A DNA stretch of 64,000 nucleotides from Rhinopithecus roxellana (Eukaryota; Chordata; Mammalia; Primates; Cercopithecidae), in the NCBI RefSeq assembly GCF_007565055.1, contig NC_044558.1:81431444-81495443 (forward strand), written 5' to 3'. Numbering within the stretch: position 1 is the first letter of the stretch; every line of letters starts with the position of its first letter. The position numbers were made by a program, and so were the translations under genes. Below the pieces are notes generated by a model. The model saw only the letters and a program-made list of their open reading frames with translations. It searched no databases and was not told where the DNA came from. Below are positions 55,025 through 64,000 of the stretch, piece after piece.

Positions 55025-55455
55025 AAGCCATTGTATCATCAGCTGTTGCTGTGTCACAAAAGGCCATAAACATCTGAGTGACATTCAGCAATAAACATGT
55101 ATTTCTCACCATTCAGATTGGTTAAGTGTCGGCTGATCTTGCTAGGTTCAGCTAGGTGGCTCTACTTAGGGTGCCCAACTGTTCCCGTCTTCCCAGGACA
55201 GATGGGGTTTCTGGGATGTGGAACTCCCAGTTTTAAAACCAGGACAATGCTGGGCACACTGGGAAAGGTAATCATAGTCATTCCATCTGCACTTGAAGCT
55301 ATAGTTCCAGGCTGAATTTGGCTATTTGCTGAGGTTGGGCTCCAAGTGTTCATACGGGGACTCAGACTAAACGGACAGGAGTCCGCCAGGCAAGCTCTTC
55401 TCATGGTAATAGCACAGATGCATGAGGGTGAGTGGGAACATGCCATGCCTTTTAA
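55025..55455 (-). mobile_element. old interspersed repeat, family not named
   Basis: CAGCTGTTGCTGTGTCACAA, ATGTATTTCTCACCATTCAG and CTTCTCATGGTAATAGCAC resemble widespread old antisense LTR-type repeats. The piece at 56565-57190 may be the same class. Confidence 0.45.
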
Positions 55456-55468
55456 AGCCTAAGCTTAG

Positions 55469-55757
55469 CTGAGAGTGGTGGCTCATGCCTGTAATCCCAG
55501 CACTTTGGGAGGCTGAAGCAGGTGGATCATCTGAGGTCAAGAGTTCGAGACCAGCCTGGCCAACATGATGAAACCCCATCTCTACTAAAAATACAAAAAA
55601 TTAACTGGGCGTGGTGACAGGAACCTGTAATCACAGCTACTCGGGAGGTGAGGCAGGAGAATCACTTGAACCCGGGAGGCAGAGGTTGCAGTGAGCTGAG
55701 ATCATGCCATTGCACTCCAGCCTGGGCATCTCAAAAATAAAAAATAAAAATAAATAA
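55469..55757 (+). mobile_element. Alu SINE
   Basis: Target duplication AAAGCCTAAGCTTA / AAAGCCTAAACTTA. Right-arm end is shortened (GCCTGGGCATCTCAAAAAT). Confidence 0.93.
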
Positions 55758-55981
55758 AGCCTAAACTTAGAACTGGCATGCCATCACTTCCAATAAGCAG
55801 AAAAATCAGAAATTCTTGACAACAGTGTTTGAGAGCCCTGATCTGTCCATGCTTGAAGCACTTGAAGCAGTTATAACTATCCTGGACTTTTCAGTATATG
55901 AGCCAATGGTTTTTAACCTAAAGTCAACTGAGTTAGGTTTTCTGCTATCTTTAAACAAGCAGGTTCATATTACAGGGATCA

Positions 55982-56031
<50 letters not shown>

Positions 56032-56564
56032 GTTCTTTTAGGATAAGTAAGGCTGAAAGTTGGACTGGAGATACAGGCAACTAGTAATAAGTTTTTGAAG
56101 TTTACAAAAGAAAACGGCCCATGAAGTATTATAGCGTATGGGAGAGGAGAGAAGGCTTCAGGATACAGCCCCGCAAAATAAGTGCCAACTCCTCACACCC
56201 TGTTAAGGGCCTGCACAGAGGCCCACCTAAATGCCCATCTCCTTTAGGTAGAAATATCCTATGCTTTCCTGAAACTAGACTACTGGATGTTCCCCAAACA
56301 AAGCCCCCTCTTACCCATTTTGTTTAACAAACCATTTATTAAACACCGACTGTACGTGATGCACTGTGCTAGGTTCTAGGGATGGAAGGGAGGGCAAGAT
56401 AGATGAGGTCCTTTTCATGGTACAAATAGTGAAGCTTGAATGGTTGCCATCAAACAAGCGATACCGTAAATGTGGTGAGTGTCCTAATAACGGTACATTC
56501 GGCAGAAGGAGACTCAGGGAAGAGGTCCCACATTTTCACTGGTCAAAACCTACTCCTCTGTCCT
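55758..56564. other. spacer with (CT)n microsatellite
   Basis: A MIR-like phrase near 56340-56400 (AAACACCGACTGTACGTGAT) is weak. Otherwise unassigned. Confidence 0.45.
55985..56028. repeat. (CT)n microsatellite
   Basis: About 22 uninterrupted CT units. Confidence 0.95.
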
Positions 56565-57190
56565 AAAGACACTACTTGCTATAACAAACCACTCCAGCAG
56601 CTCAGTGGCTGAATTCAATCTTCTCTTATATCATAGTGTGATGTGGGTTGGTAGCTCTCCCAGACAGCTCTTTTCAATAAGCACTCAAGGATCCTGGCTT
56701 CTACCACTTATCTTAAACATGTGGGCTCTATGTGGAAGGGAAAGGGAAAGCTTGGATGACCACACAAGGGGTGTTACAGTCAGACCTGGAAGTGGCATAT
56801 TTCTTTTTTTTTTTTTTTTTGAGACGGGGTTTCACTCTTGTTGCCTAGGTTGGAGTGCAATGGTGTGATCTCGGCTCACTGCAACCTCTGCCTCCCGGGT
56901 TCAAGCGATTCTCCTGCCTCAGCCTCCCGAGTAGCTGGGATTACAGGCATGTGCCACCACGACTGGCTAATTTTGTATTTTTAGTAGAGATGGGGTTTCT
57001 CTATGTTGGTCAGGCTGGTCTCAAACTCCCGACATCAGGTGATACACCTGCCTCGGCCTCCCAAAGTTCTGGGATTACAGGTGTGAGCCACTGCGCCAGG
57101 CCGGAAGTAGCATATTTCACTTCCACCACTTCTGACTGGCTCTATCGCATGGCCCAGCCATGTGACTCTAACCTCACTGCAACACGTGCC
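56565..57190 (-). mobile_element. old interspersed repeat, split by an Alu
   Basis: 56565-56804 (AACAAACCACTCCAGCAGC, TCAGTGGCTGAATTCAATC) and 57103-57190 (TCTGACTGGCTCTATCGC). Resembles old antisense LTR-type repeats. Low certainty. Confidence 0.4.
56805..57102 (-). mobile_element. Alu SINE
   Basis: Target duplication GGAAGTGGCATATTTC / GGAAGTAGCATATTTC. Full-length antisense. Confidence 0.94.
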
Positions 57191-58290
57191 CGGGAAGAGA
57201 AAATGGGATGGGTGGGCATCTGGCCAGTCCCTGCAGTGTCATCTTTCAAGGTCTGTCTCCAGTGCCACCAGCTCCACGGAATGGGAGATATCCCGTCCCC
57301 TGAAGGAAGGTCCCTCCCTCTTCACACCTTGCTCTGCACTTTACTGGTGACTGTGATGGGCTTCACTTTCTGTTATGGTCATTTGTGAGTCTGTCTGTCC
57401 CCTCCTAACCAGATGGAATCCTCTTGAGTGCAGAGATCCTGTCTAACTCACCTTAGCGTCTCCCATAGCATCTGCCATGCTCACGGATGGTGGGCAGCCC
57501 ACATGTTTACGTGCTGAATTGAGGATGGCAAACTGCCATCACTGGTTTGAACTGTAGAGTAAAAGTTGAAATGTTCTTTTCCCGTTTCTTCTCTCAGGCC
57601 ACCCTGAGACCAATTCTCATTCTAAAAATAATCGCAATGGCTTTTAAAGGGGAGATTTCTATGTGCCTATAAAACCCCACCATTGACATTTATACCTATG
57701 TTCCACTTCTTTCTACAATTCATTATATTTTTCCACTCTTTACTTCCAGCGAATGGAAAGTGGGTTTAAAAATAGACCAATGTATTACAGGAAAATTCTC
57801 CATCCTAGAAAAAACAGAGGGCCACTTCAAAGGAAGTGGGTGGAGCTGCTCTCCTGCGGGCTTGGAGGTTGAAGGACCTTTGTTTCTCATGCGTTGGGCT
57901 TGACTGCCCCCTTGCTGGTATGCCCTGTAGCAATCACGGCCTGTTCTAGCAGAGAGAGGGGGTTTTGAAGAAATAAGCTTCCCCGGAACTGCGTCCTGAA
58001 GCTGTCTGCATAGGAAATATGCACAAAGGGAAAAGGAAGAGAAAGAAATGTGGAACAGATCTAATTGATTCTCAGTTGGCATATCATAGGGAACGTTTTC
58101 TATCCCATTTCCCTGTTCAGCGCGAGAGGTGGGGGTTTTCCCTCTCTCCTTCCTGTCGCCTGCCTTTATTTTTCTGAGAGGCTTTTTCTGCTCACTTTAC
58201 TCTCTTCCTGTTAAGCTGCCTCCCTCCACTCTCTCCTTGAAGCCAAAGACTCAATTCCACTCTGTCTCCTGGAGTTGTGAAGACCTTGAC
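57191..58290. other. single-copy-looking DNA
   Basis: About 1.1 kb with no repeat or exon recognised. Confidence 0.5.
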
Positions 58291-58592
58291 TTTTTTTTTT
58301 TTTTTTTAGACAGGGTCTCACTGTGTTGCCCAGGCTGTAGTGCAATGGTGCAATCTCGGCTCACTGCAGCCTCAACCTCCCAAGCCCAAGCCAACCTCCC
58401 ACCTCAACCTCCCAAGTAGCTGGGACCACAGGCATGTACCACCACGCCTGGCTAATTTTTGTATTTTTTGTAGAGATGGGCTTTGCCATGTTGCCAGTTC
58501 AAGTTCAGGCTGGTCTTGAACTCCTGAGCTCAAGCCTGCCTCAGCCTCTCCCAAAGTGCTGGGATTACAGGCATGAGCCACTCCGCCCAGCC
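58291..58592 (-). mobile_element. Alu SINE with an insertion
   Basis: Antisense Alu; AAGACCTT on both sides. Extra text CCAGTTCAAGTTCAGG interrupts GCCATGTTG...CTGGTCTTGAACTC. Confidence 0.9.
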
Positions 58593-59596
58593 AAGACCTT
58601 CCTTGATTTTTAGAGCTGAAAAAAGACTAATCAGCAGCTTGTAGGGCTTTCCATTTTATGGAGGGGGCATCCTGGTAATTCGTCTCTTCTTTTATAGTTC
58701 AGAGCTTCCATTGGGGATTTTCAACTAAAATGCAGGACTGCAGAATCCAATTTGTGAAAAAGCTCTTAACCAGGACCTGGGAGGAGATTTCGGAGCTTGA
58801 AGGTTCCTTTCCAAGCTCAGTTTAATATTTATACAACTGAAGGCACCACTGGAGCAGCAAGGTGTCTGGGTCCCAGACACAGGAAGATGGTGCAGGGGCC
58901 CCCAGCACACATTTCCACATGCCCTTTCCCTTTCATCTTCTCCCCCACTAACGACAAGGTAGGGCAGATATTTTCTTTAACTTAAAAGAAAACAGAATCT
59001 GTGGCCCTCCATCCATCATGGTAGCGCCAGGCTGGGAGCCGTCTTTTGACACGTTCATCTGGGGTGTTGGGGACTCAGGAGACAACAGGACTTTCCCAGC
59101 CTGTTATGGAAATCTCAACATGCCCTGGAGATATGAATGCCTCTTGGGAGGGGAAAATCATACCAAAGGATTAATCTGATTTCTTCATCACCAGAAAATT
59201 AGATCCCTGATGACTCGGTGTGAGTGTTCTGGAGACCCTTTGTCTGCAACTCTCCCACAGCCCAAGCTAAGGCCACTTCCCCATCCCTTAAAACCTGTCA
59301 TTTCTTGGAAGCAAATAGACTTAGCAAGAGTTTTTTCAGTCCTCATTAAATATTTTTTTCTAAACAGTCACTTTACTAGGAAGTGAAATACTAATGTCTT
59401 CACCTAACTCAACCATCTGGACCAAAGAGTAACTGGGTGAAGCCATTTCCCAAGAGATGGGAGGCAGCCTTCCTTCCATGTGCTAGCATGTATTCAGACA
59501 CAGACTCACAGGTCACATTTCCACAATGTCTACAAAATCCCCAGAGGAAAGAATTAACAGGGAAAACAAGTGTTTACTTTTTCAAGTTAAGAATAA

Positions 59597-59639
<43 letters not shown>

Positions 59640-59955
59640 GGCCTATGGGAAAAACACATGCATTATGCCTAAAACATTAGATAAACACCTCTTCCTCTTA
59701 CAGTTATTTGAAATCCAAAAGATCTAATTATTGGATTTTCTTGCATTAGCCTGACTCCTTAAAGGAAGGAGCCAAATAAAGAAAACTGAATTTACACAGA
59801 CCCCAAACTCATTTGGGCTATATTAAAATCTTCAGAAGTTGAAGGTGAAGGCCAAGTTTATAAATACAAATTGCTCCTATAATGTGCATAATAAGTGTGT
59901 TTGAACTGTGGAAACTGAGGCATAAAGCACAGTACAGACTTAAGAACAATCACAG
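58593..59955. other. single-copy-looking DNA with (CA)n
   Basis: 1.36 kb without recognised interspersed repeats; one CA microsatellite. A candidate for conserved non-coding sequence because of the lack of repeats, but that is untested. Confidence 0.5.
59598..59636. repeat. (CA)n microsatellite
   Basis: About 19 uninterrupted CA units. Confidence 0.95.
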
Positions 59956-60255
59956 GGCTGGGTGCAGTGGCTCACACCTGTAATCCCAGCACTTTGGGAG
60001 GCGAAGGTAGGTGGATCACTTGAGGCCAGGAGTTCGTGATCAGCCTGACCAACATGTCAAAACCCCGTCTCTACTAAAAATACAAAAATTAGCGAGGTGT
60101 GATGGCGCATGCCTGTAATCCCAGCTACTTGGGAGGCTGAGGCAGGAGAATGACTTGAACCTGGGAGGTGGAGGTCACAGTGAGCTGAGATTGCCCCACT
60201 GCACTCCAGTCTGGGCAACAGAGTGAGACTCTGTCTCAAAAAACAAACAAAAAAA
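59956..60255 (+). mobile_element. Alu SINE
   Basis: Full-length dimer with AAACAAACAAAA tail. Confidence 0.93.
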
Positions 60256-60340
60256 ATGATAATCACGGGAAAGTCTTACCTTTGGTGCTGGTTCTTAACA
60301 TTTACTTTCCAGTCATAGGACAAAAAGAATTATTTTTCTC

Positions 60341-60900
60341 CTTTTTGAGACAGGGTCTGGCTCTGTTGCCCAGGCTGGAATTCAGCACAGCCCCAACCTC
60401 CTGGGTTCAAGCAATCCTTCCACCTCAGTCTCCCGAGTAGCTGGGACTATAGGCACATGCCACCATGCCCAGCCAATTTTTGTGGGTTTTTGTTTGTTTT
60501 TGTTTTTGAGATGGAGTCTCGCTCTGTCACCCAGGCTGGAGTGCCCTGGCACGATCTCGGCTCACTGCAACCTCCACCTCCCGGGTTCAAGTGATTCTCC
60601 AGCCTCAGCCTCCTGAGTAGCTGGGATTACAGGCGTGAGCCACCACATCCGGCTAATTTTTGTATTTTTAGTTGCCAGGATGGTCTTGATCTCCTGACCT
60701 TGTGATCCACCTGCCTTGACCTCACAAAGTGCTGGGATTACAGACGTGAGCCACCACACCCAGCCTATTTTTGTGTTTTTCGTGGAGACTGGGTTTTGCC
60801 ACATTGCCCAGTCTGGTTTTGAACTCCTGGGCCCATGTGATTCACCCACCTTGGTCTCTCAAAGTGCTGGGATTACGGCTAAGAGCTACCGTGCCCAGCC
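60341..60900 (-). mobile_element. old Alu, split by a younger Alu
   Basis: Pieces 60341-60490 and 60766-60900 form one diverged antisense Alu. Target duplication CAAAAAGAAT / CAAAAAGAAA (60320 and 60901). Confidence 0.9.
60491..60765 (-). mobile_element. Alu SINE nested in an Alu
   Basis: Younger antisense Alu in the same orientation as its host. ATTTTTGTGGGTTTTT / ATTTTTGTGTTTTT flanks. A block of the left arm after TTTTTAGT is deleted. Confidence 0.9.
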
Positions 60901-61197
60901 CAAAAAGAAATGTTTTTAATGTTAGTGAATCATCTACTTTTTATACACATATCCAATTTTATGGTGACAACGGGAAAAAACATTTTATCCAGGAATCTTC
61001 TAGACTCCAAGTCAATTCAAAACTGGATAACTTTCCCAAGCCCCAAAATAATACTTGTAAATGTTTTTACTTATTCATTCAGTGAACAAACATTTACTCA
61101 TGGGCGGAGTTTTATTTTGTGAGAAGAGACTAAGAACATGAAGATTTGCTGTCTTTGAGGAACCTTAATTCACCTTGAGACAAAAACGAACATAGTC
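60901..61197. other. AT-rich spacer
   Basis: Nothing recognised. Confidence 0.5.
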
Positions 61198-61474
61198 GGC
61201 CGGGCGCCGTGGCTCACGCTTGTAATCCCAGCACTTTGGGAGGCCGAGGCAGGCAGATCCTGAGGTCAAGAGATCGAGACCATACTGGCCACATGGTGAA
61301 ACCCCGTCTCTACTAAAAATACAAAAATTAGCTGGGCGTGGCGGTGCACACTTGTAGTCCCAGCTACTCGGGAGGCTGAGGCAGGAGAATCGCTTGAACC
61401 CAGGAAGTGTAGGTTGCAGTGAGCCGAGATCGCACCACTGCACTCCAGCCTGGCAACAAAGTGAGACTCTGCCT

Positions 61475-61509
<35 letters not shown>
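61198..61509 (+). mobile_element. Alu SINE with long A tail
   Basis: Little diverged dimer with many CpGs and a tail of about 33 As, features of a younger copy. Confidence 0.95.
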
Positions 61510-61511
<2 letters not shown>

Positions 61512-62217
61512 TGATGACTTGAGAATAGTAACATTTGATATATCCATAAATGGAAAATATATTTTTGAACTTAATACAATAGCTCTTTGGGAATAAAAAG
61601 TTGACGAGTGCTCAAAGTAAGGCAAGGTTGATCAGGAAGTTCCCTGTGGAGGAGCAGGCCCCGCTGGGAGCTTGCGTGGATGGTCAGGGAAGGGGAGGCA
61701 GGGACACGGGGGAGGAGAAACACCCCAGCCACAGAAGGCAGAGCAACCACACAGAGACCCCAGGAACTGCCTTCCTGTCTCAGTCCAGAAGTCACACATT
61801 TTCTCGGCTCTTCCATTCCCACTTCTAACCTCTGGTTGCCTCACACTGCCTTGGAAGCCTAGAATTCCAGGGACCTTCACCAAGAACCCACAGAGGGTGC
61901 ATGGCCCAGCAGCTGGCTAATGGCAGGAGCTTGACCAAAGGCAGTTGCTGCTATCAATGCCATCGTTGTCACTGTCACAGGCCATGAGCCCCAGATCCAC
62001 TATCTTACCTTCACCTGCACCTTTCAGGAGAATCTGCCAGTCATCCTACCTTTCTAAGAGAGATGAATGAAAGAACAACAACAGAGGATGGGATTTTAGC
62101 TGGAAGCTGGCTGGGCAGCCGATTAGTATTTATAGTCTGTCTGTCCTGTTTCCCCTCCTTATCTTCCTTCCTGCATTAATTTACTAGCTACTGACTCTGT
62201 GCCAGGTCAGAGGCTGG
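61510..62217. other. single-copy-looking, moderately GC-rich DNA
   Basis: Several overlapping short open frames at 61600-61920 in both strands; none recognisable. Confidence 0.5.
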
Positions 62218-62377
62218 CACAGTGAATAAGATGCATGTGGCTCTCACAGAGTTGACATTCTACCACAGTGAATAAGATGCATGTGGCTCTCACAGAGTTG
62301 ACATTCTACCACAGTGAGTAAGATGCATGGTTAAGGCACGATCAACCCTGCCTTAACCCTGCATCTTATTCACTGTG
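62218..62377. repeat. 46-bp tandem repeat ending in an inverted repeat
   Basis: Two perfect 46-bp units (62218-62263, 62264-62309) start CACAGTGAATAAGATGCATG. A third partial unit forms the left arm (62310-62338) of a 29-bp inverted repeat with two mismatches. The loop is 10 nt, and the right arm (62349-62377) reads back to TTATTCACTGTG. Confidence 0.93.
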
Positions 62378-62480
62378 TAACTTTGGGAGGCCAAGGCAGG
62401 TGGATCGCTTGAGCCCAGGAGTTCAAGACCAGCCTGGGTAACATGGCAAAACCCCATCTCTACAAAAACACAACGCAGGG
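62378..62480 (+). mobile_element. Alu left-arm fragment
   Basis: Begins TAACTTTGGGAGGCCAAGGC with no normal Alu start, and ends after CATCTCTACAAAAACAC. It directly abuts the inverted repeat. Confidence 0.88.
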
Positions 62481-63315
62481 AACTATCTCACCTGAGGCCT
62501 AGGCTGAGGCTGCAGGATGGGTAGAGGTTGGTCAGGTGAGGAGATAAAGGGGCTGGTTAGGGGAAGGCCTTCCCAAGAAGAAGTCCCCACATGTGCAAAG
62601 CACGCAGAGGAATGAGGGAGAGCAGGGTGTGTTGCGGGGGACCTGGGCCTCAGGAGGTGGGGTGGGGAGGGTGCATGGGAGGAGACCCGGGAGCCTGGCA
62701 GCGCCAGGTAAGGAGGAAGTCTGAACATCGTGCTCAAAGAGAGTGAAATGATCCTACTGGGAGGTAGAAGAGGCATAAGAATGATTTTATTGTTTTTATA
62801 AAATTGATACCTCGTCAATTATTAAAACTCAAGAAATCCAGAAAAGTACAAAAAAGAAAAAAATTTCCAACTCCTACTACCCCTAAATAACATTCACGAA
62901 CATTAGGTGGATGTCATTCCAAATATCTTGCTATTTGTATGAGAGAGATGGAAGACGGGCAGTGGGTGTGTGGGTGGGTAGATAACGGGTGAGCAGATGG
63001 GCAGGCATGCAGATAGATCAAGTTTTATAAAAGTGATATCACACTAAACACACTATTTTAAAATAAAAAGTATTATACTTAATTTTACTTGGATTTCAAC
63101 AAAGAATAAGAAAGTGAAAGTAGAGTTTCAGGAATTGACCAACTTAATAGTGTGGGTTTTTTTGGTTCATTTTATATCAAGAGGAGTATTTCCTGCTTGA
63201 GAATATGTTTCTGTTGCCTTTATAATATAAGGACAACGTGACTGGGTAAAAAATTCTAGGTGTCAGTTCCTCCCTTTGGAATGTTGTAAATGTTGCTCCA
63301 CTGTGTTCCTATGCT

Positions 63316-63316
<1 letters not shown>
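62481..63316. other. unassigned sequence
   Basis: GC-rich at 62500-62720, AT-rich after 62780; parts of 62820-63290 may be decayed old L1/L2. Not assigned. Confidence 0.4.
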
Positions 63317-63317
<1 letters not shown>

Positions 63318-63349
<32 letters not shown>

Positions 63350-63495
63350 AGACAGGGTCTCCCTCTGTCATCCAGGCTAGAGTGCAGTGGTCCCATCATA
63401 GCTTACTGCTACCTTGAACTCCCGGGCTCAGGCAGTCCTTCCACCTCAGCCTCCCAAGTAGCTAGGACAACAGGCACATGCAACCATGCCCAGAT
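63318..63495 (-). mobile_element. Alu monomer-sized fragment with long T run
   Basis: A T run of about 30 followed by GAGACAGGGTCTCCCTCTG, ending AACCATGCCCAGATG; about half an Alu. Confidence 0.85.
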
Positions 63496-63770
63496 GCCTG
63501 CACTGATTCTGTATTAATTATTTTGCTCTAGCTTTTCCATTCAACTCTGCATTAGCTAGGTCTTATCTTCAAATAACTTTTTCCAAAAAAAAACTTAATA
63601 AACATAGTCTCCAATATTTGAAAATGACAGCCTATTGCCTTTACATTTGCATGCAAGGAGAAATCAATTAATGGAACAAGTCATCAAATATAAAAAACAC
63701 ACTAAGTGGTGATAAGCCTTCTTGAGAAAAAAGAGGGCAGAGTGGTGGGGAAGGTCTCACAGATAAGATG
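63496..63770. other. unassigned spacer
   Basis: Nothing recognised. Confidence 0.45.
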
Positions 63771-63980
63771 ACGTTTGACTGGAGATCTAATGTAATGTGG
63801 GAACCATGCAGACAGCGAGGAGAAAGACCATTCCAGAACAACGTTTGACTGGAGATCTAATGTAATGTGGGAACCATGCAGACAGCGAGGAGAAAGACCA
63901 TTCCAGAACAACGTTTGACTGGAGATCTAATGTAATGTGGGAACCATGCAGACAGCGAGGAGAAAGACCATTCCAGAACA
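63771..63980. repeat. perfect 70-bp tandem triplication
   Basis: Three identical 70-bp units (63771-63840, 63841-63910, 63911-63980) starting ACGTTTGACTGGAGATCTAA and ending CATTCCAGAACA. The window ends 20 bases later. The unit may come from an old interspersed repeat (CATTCCAGA... AAGTACAA). Confidence 0.97.
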
Positions 63981-64000
63981 ACAAGTACAAGTCTCTGAGT

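Noticed and set aside
56855..57388. 177-codon and many similar frames over Alus
   Set aside because: Antisense Alus often leave one frame open with a familiar LSSLQPPPPGFKRFSCLSL-type translation. This is not a gene.
1..64000. Bacterial-style operons, promoters, ribosome binding sites or phage functions
   Set aside because: Repeat content shows a primate nuclear genome; short open frames are expected by chance.

Overview
This is a gene-free, repeat-packed stretch of primate nuclear DNA, very probably from an Old World monkey (macaque/baboon lineage). More than forty Alu copies or fragments, LTRs of several primate endogenous retrovirus families, MIR, L1, MaLR and DNA-transposon relics are legible. 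At least five Alus (40-339, 27823-28112, 31074-31374, 31431-31722, 40750-41048) carry the AluYR-type right-arm variant around GATCCGGCCACTGCACTCC, which is typical of cercopithecoid monkeys rather than apes. I found no host protein-coding exon, tRNA, rRNA or snRNA that I can defend; the window is intergenic or deep intronic.

Layout. 1-6.4 kb: a Tigger-type relic, a solo HERV-H-type (LTR7-like) LTR, a solo HERV9-type (LTR12-like) LTR, an old L1 broken by three Alus, a second 5'-truncated LTR12-like LTR, then a purine microsatellite. 6.4-12.9 kb: a 37-bp minisatellite and long single-copy-looking sequence with a few Alus and old MaLR/hAT relics. 12.9-13.8 kb: an unusually long CAT/CAC trinucleotide array. 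14-20 kb: mostly single-copy-looking sequence. 20-29.5 kb: dense Alus, hAT and MaLR relics, and a 67-bp near-perfect dispersed duplication. 29.6-37.3 kb: the most structured locus, a nest in which a MIR is split by a class I LTR, which is split by a HERV-H-like provirus on the minus strand (5-bp target duplication CCTAG), which is in turn hit by two AluYR elements. 37.6-42 kb: two more class I LTRs. 42-54 kb: L1 relics in both orientations, a 3' end of a younger primate L1, MIR and Alus. 54-64 kb: Alus, unrecognised old repeats, single-copy-looking DNA, a template-switch-like rearrangement at 62.2-62.4 kb, and a perfect 70-bp triplication at the right edge.

How the parts work together: they do not form a gene system. 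The provirus has gag, protease, reverse transcriptase and RNase H remnants, all broken; most integrase and env sequence is gone. Any activity would be regulatory, from LTR promoters and enhancers. I did not find a convincing undescribed biological system. The observations most worth checking are the four-layer insertion stratigraphy, the homogenised 52-bp array inside the proviral leader, the 870-bp CAT/CAC array, and several small duplications not explained by transposition. Repeat family names come from recognition by eye; boundaries are usually good to a few bases where target duplications are quoted, and to tens of bases otherwise.
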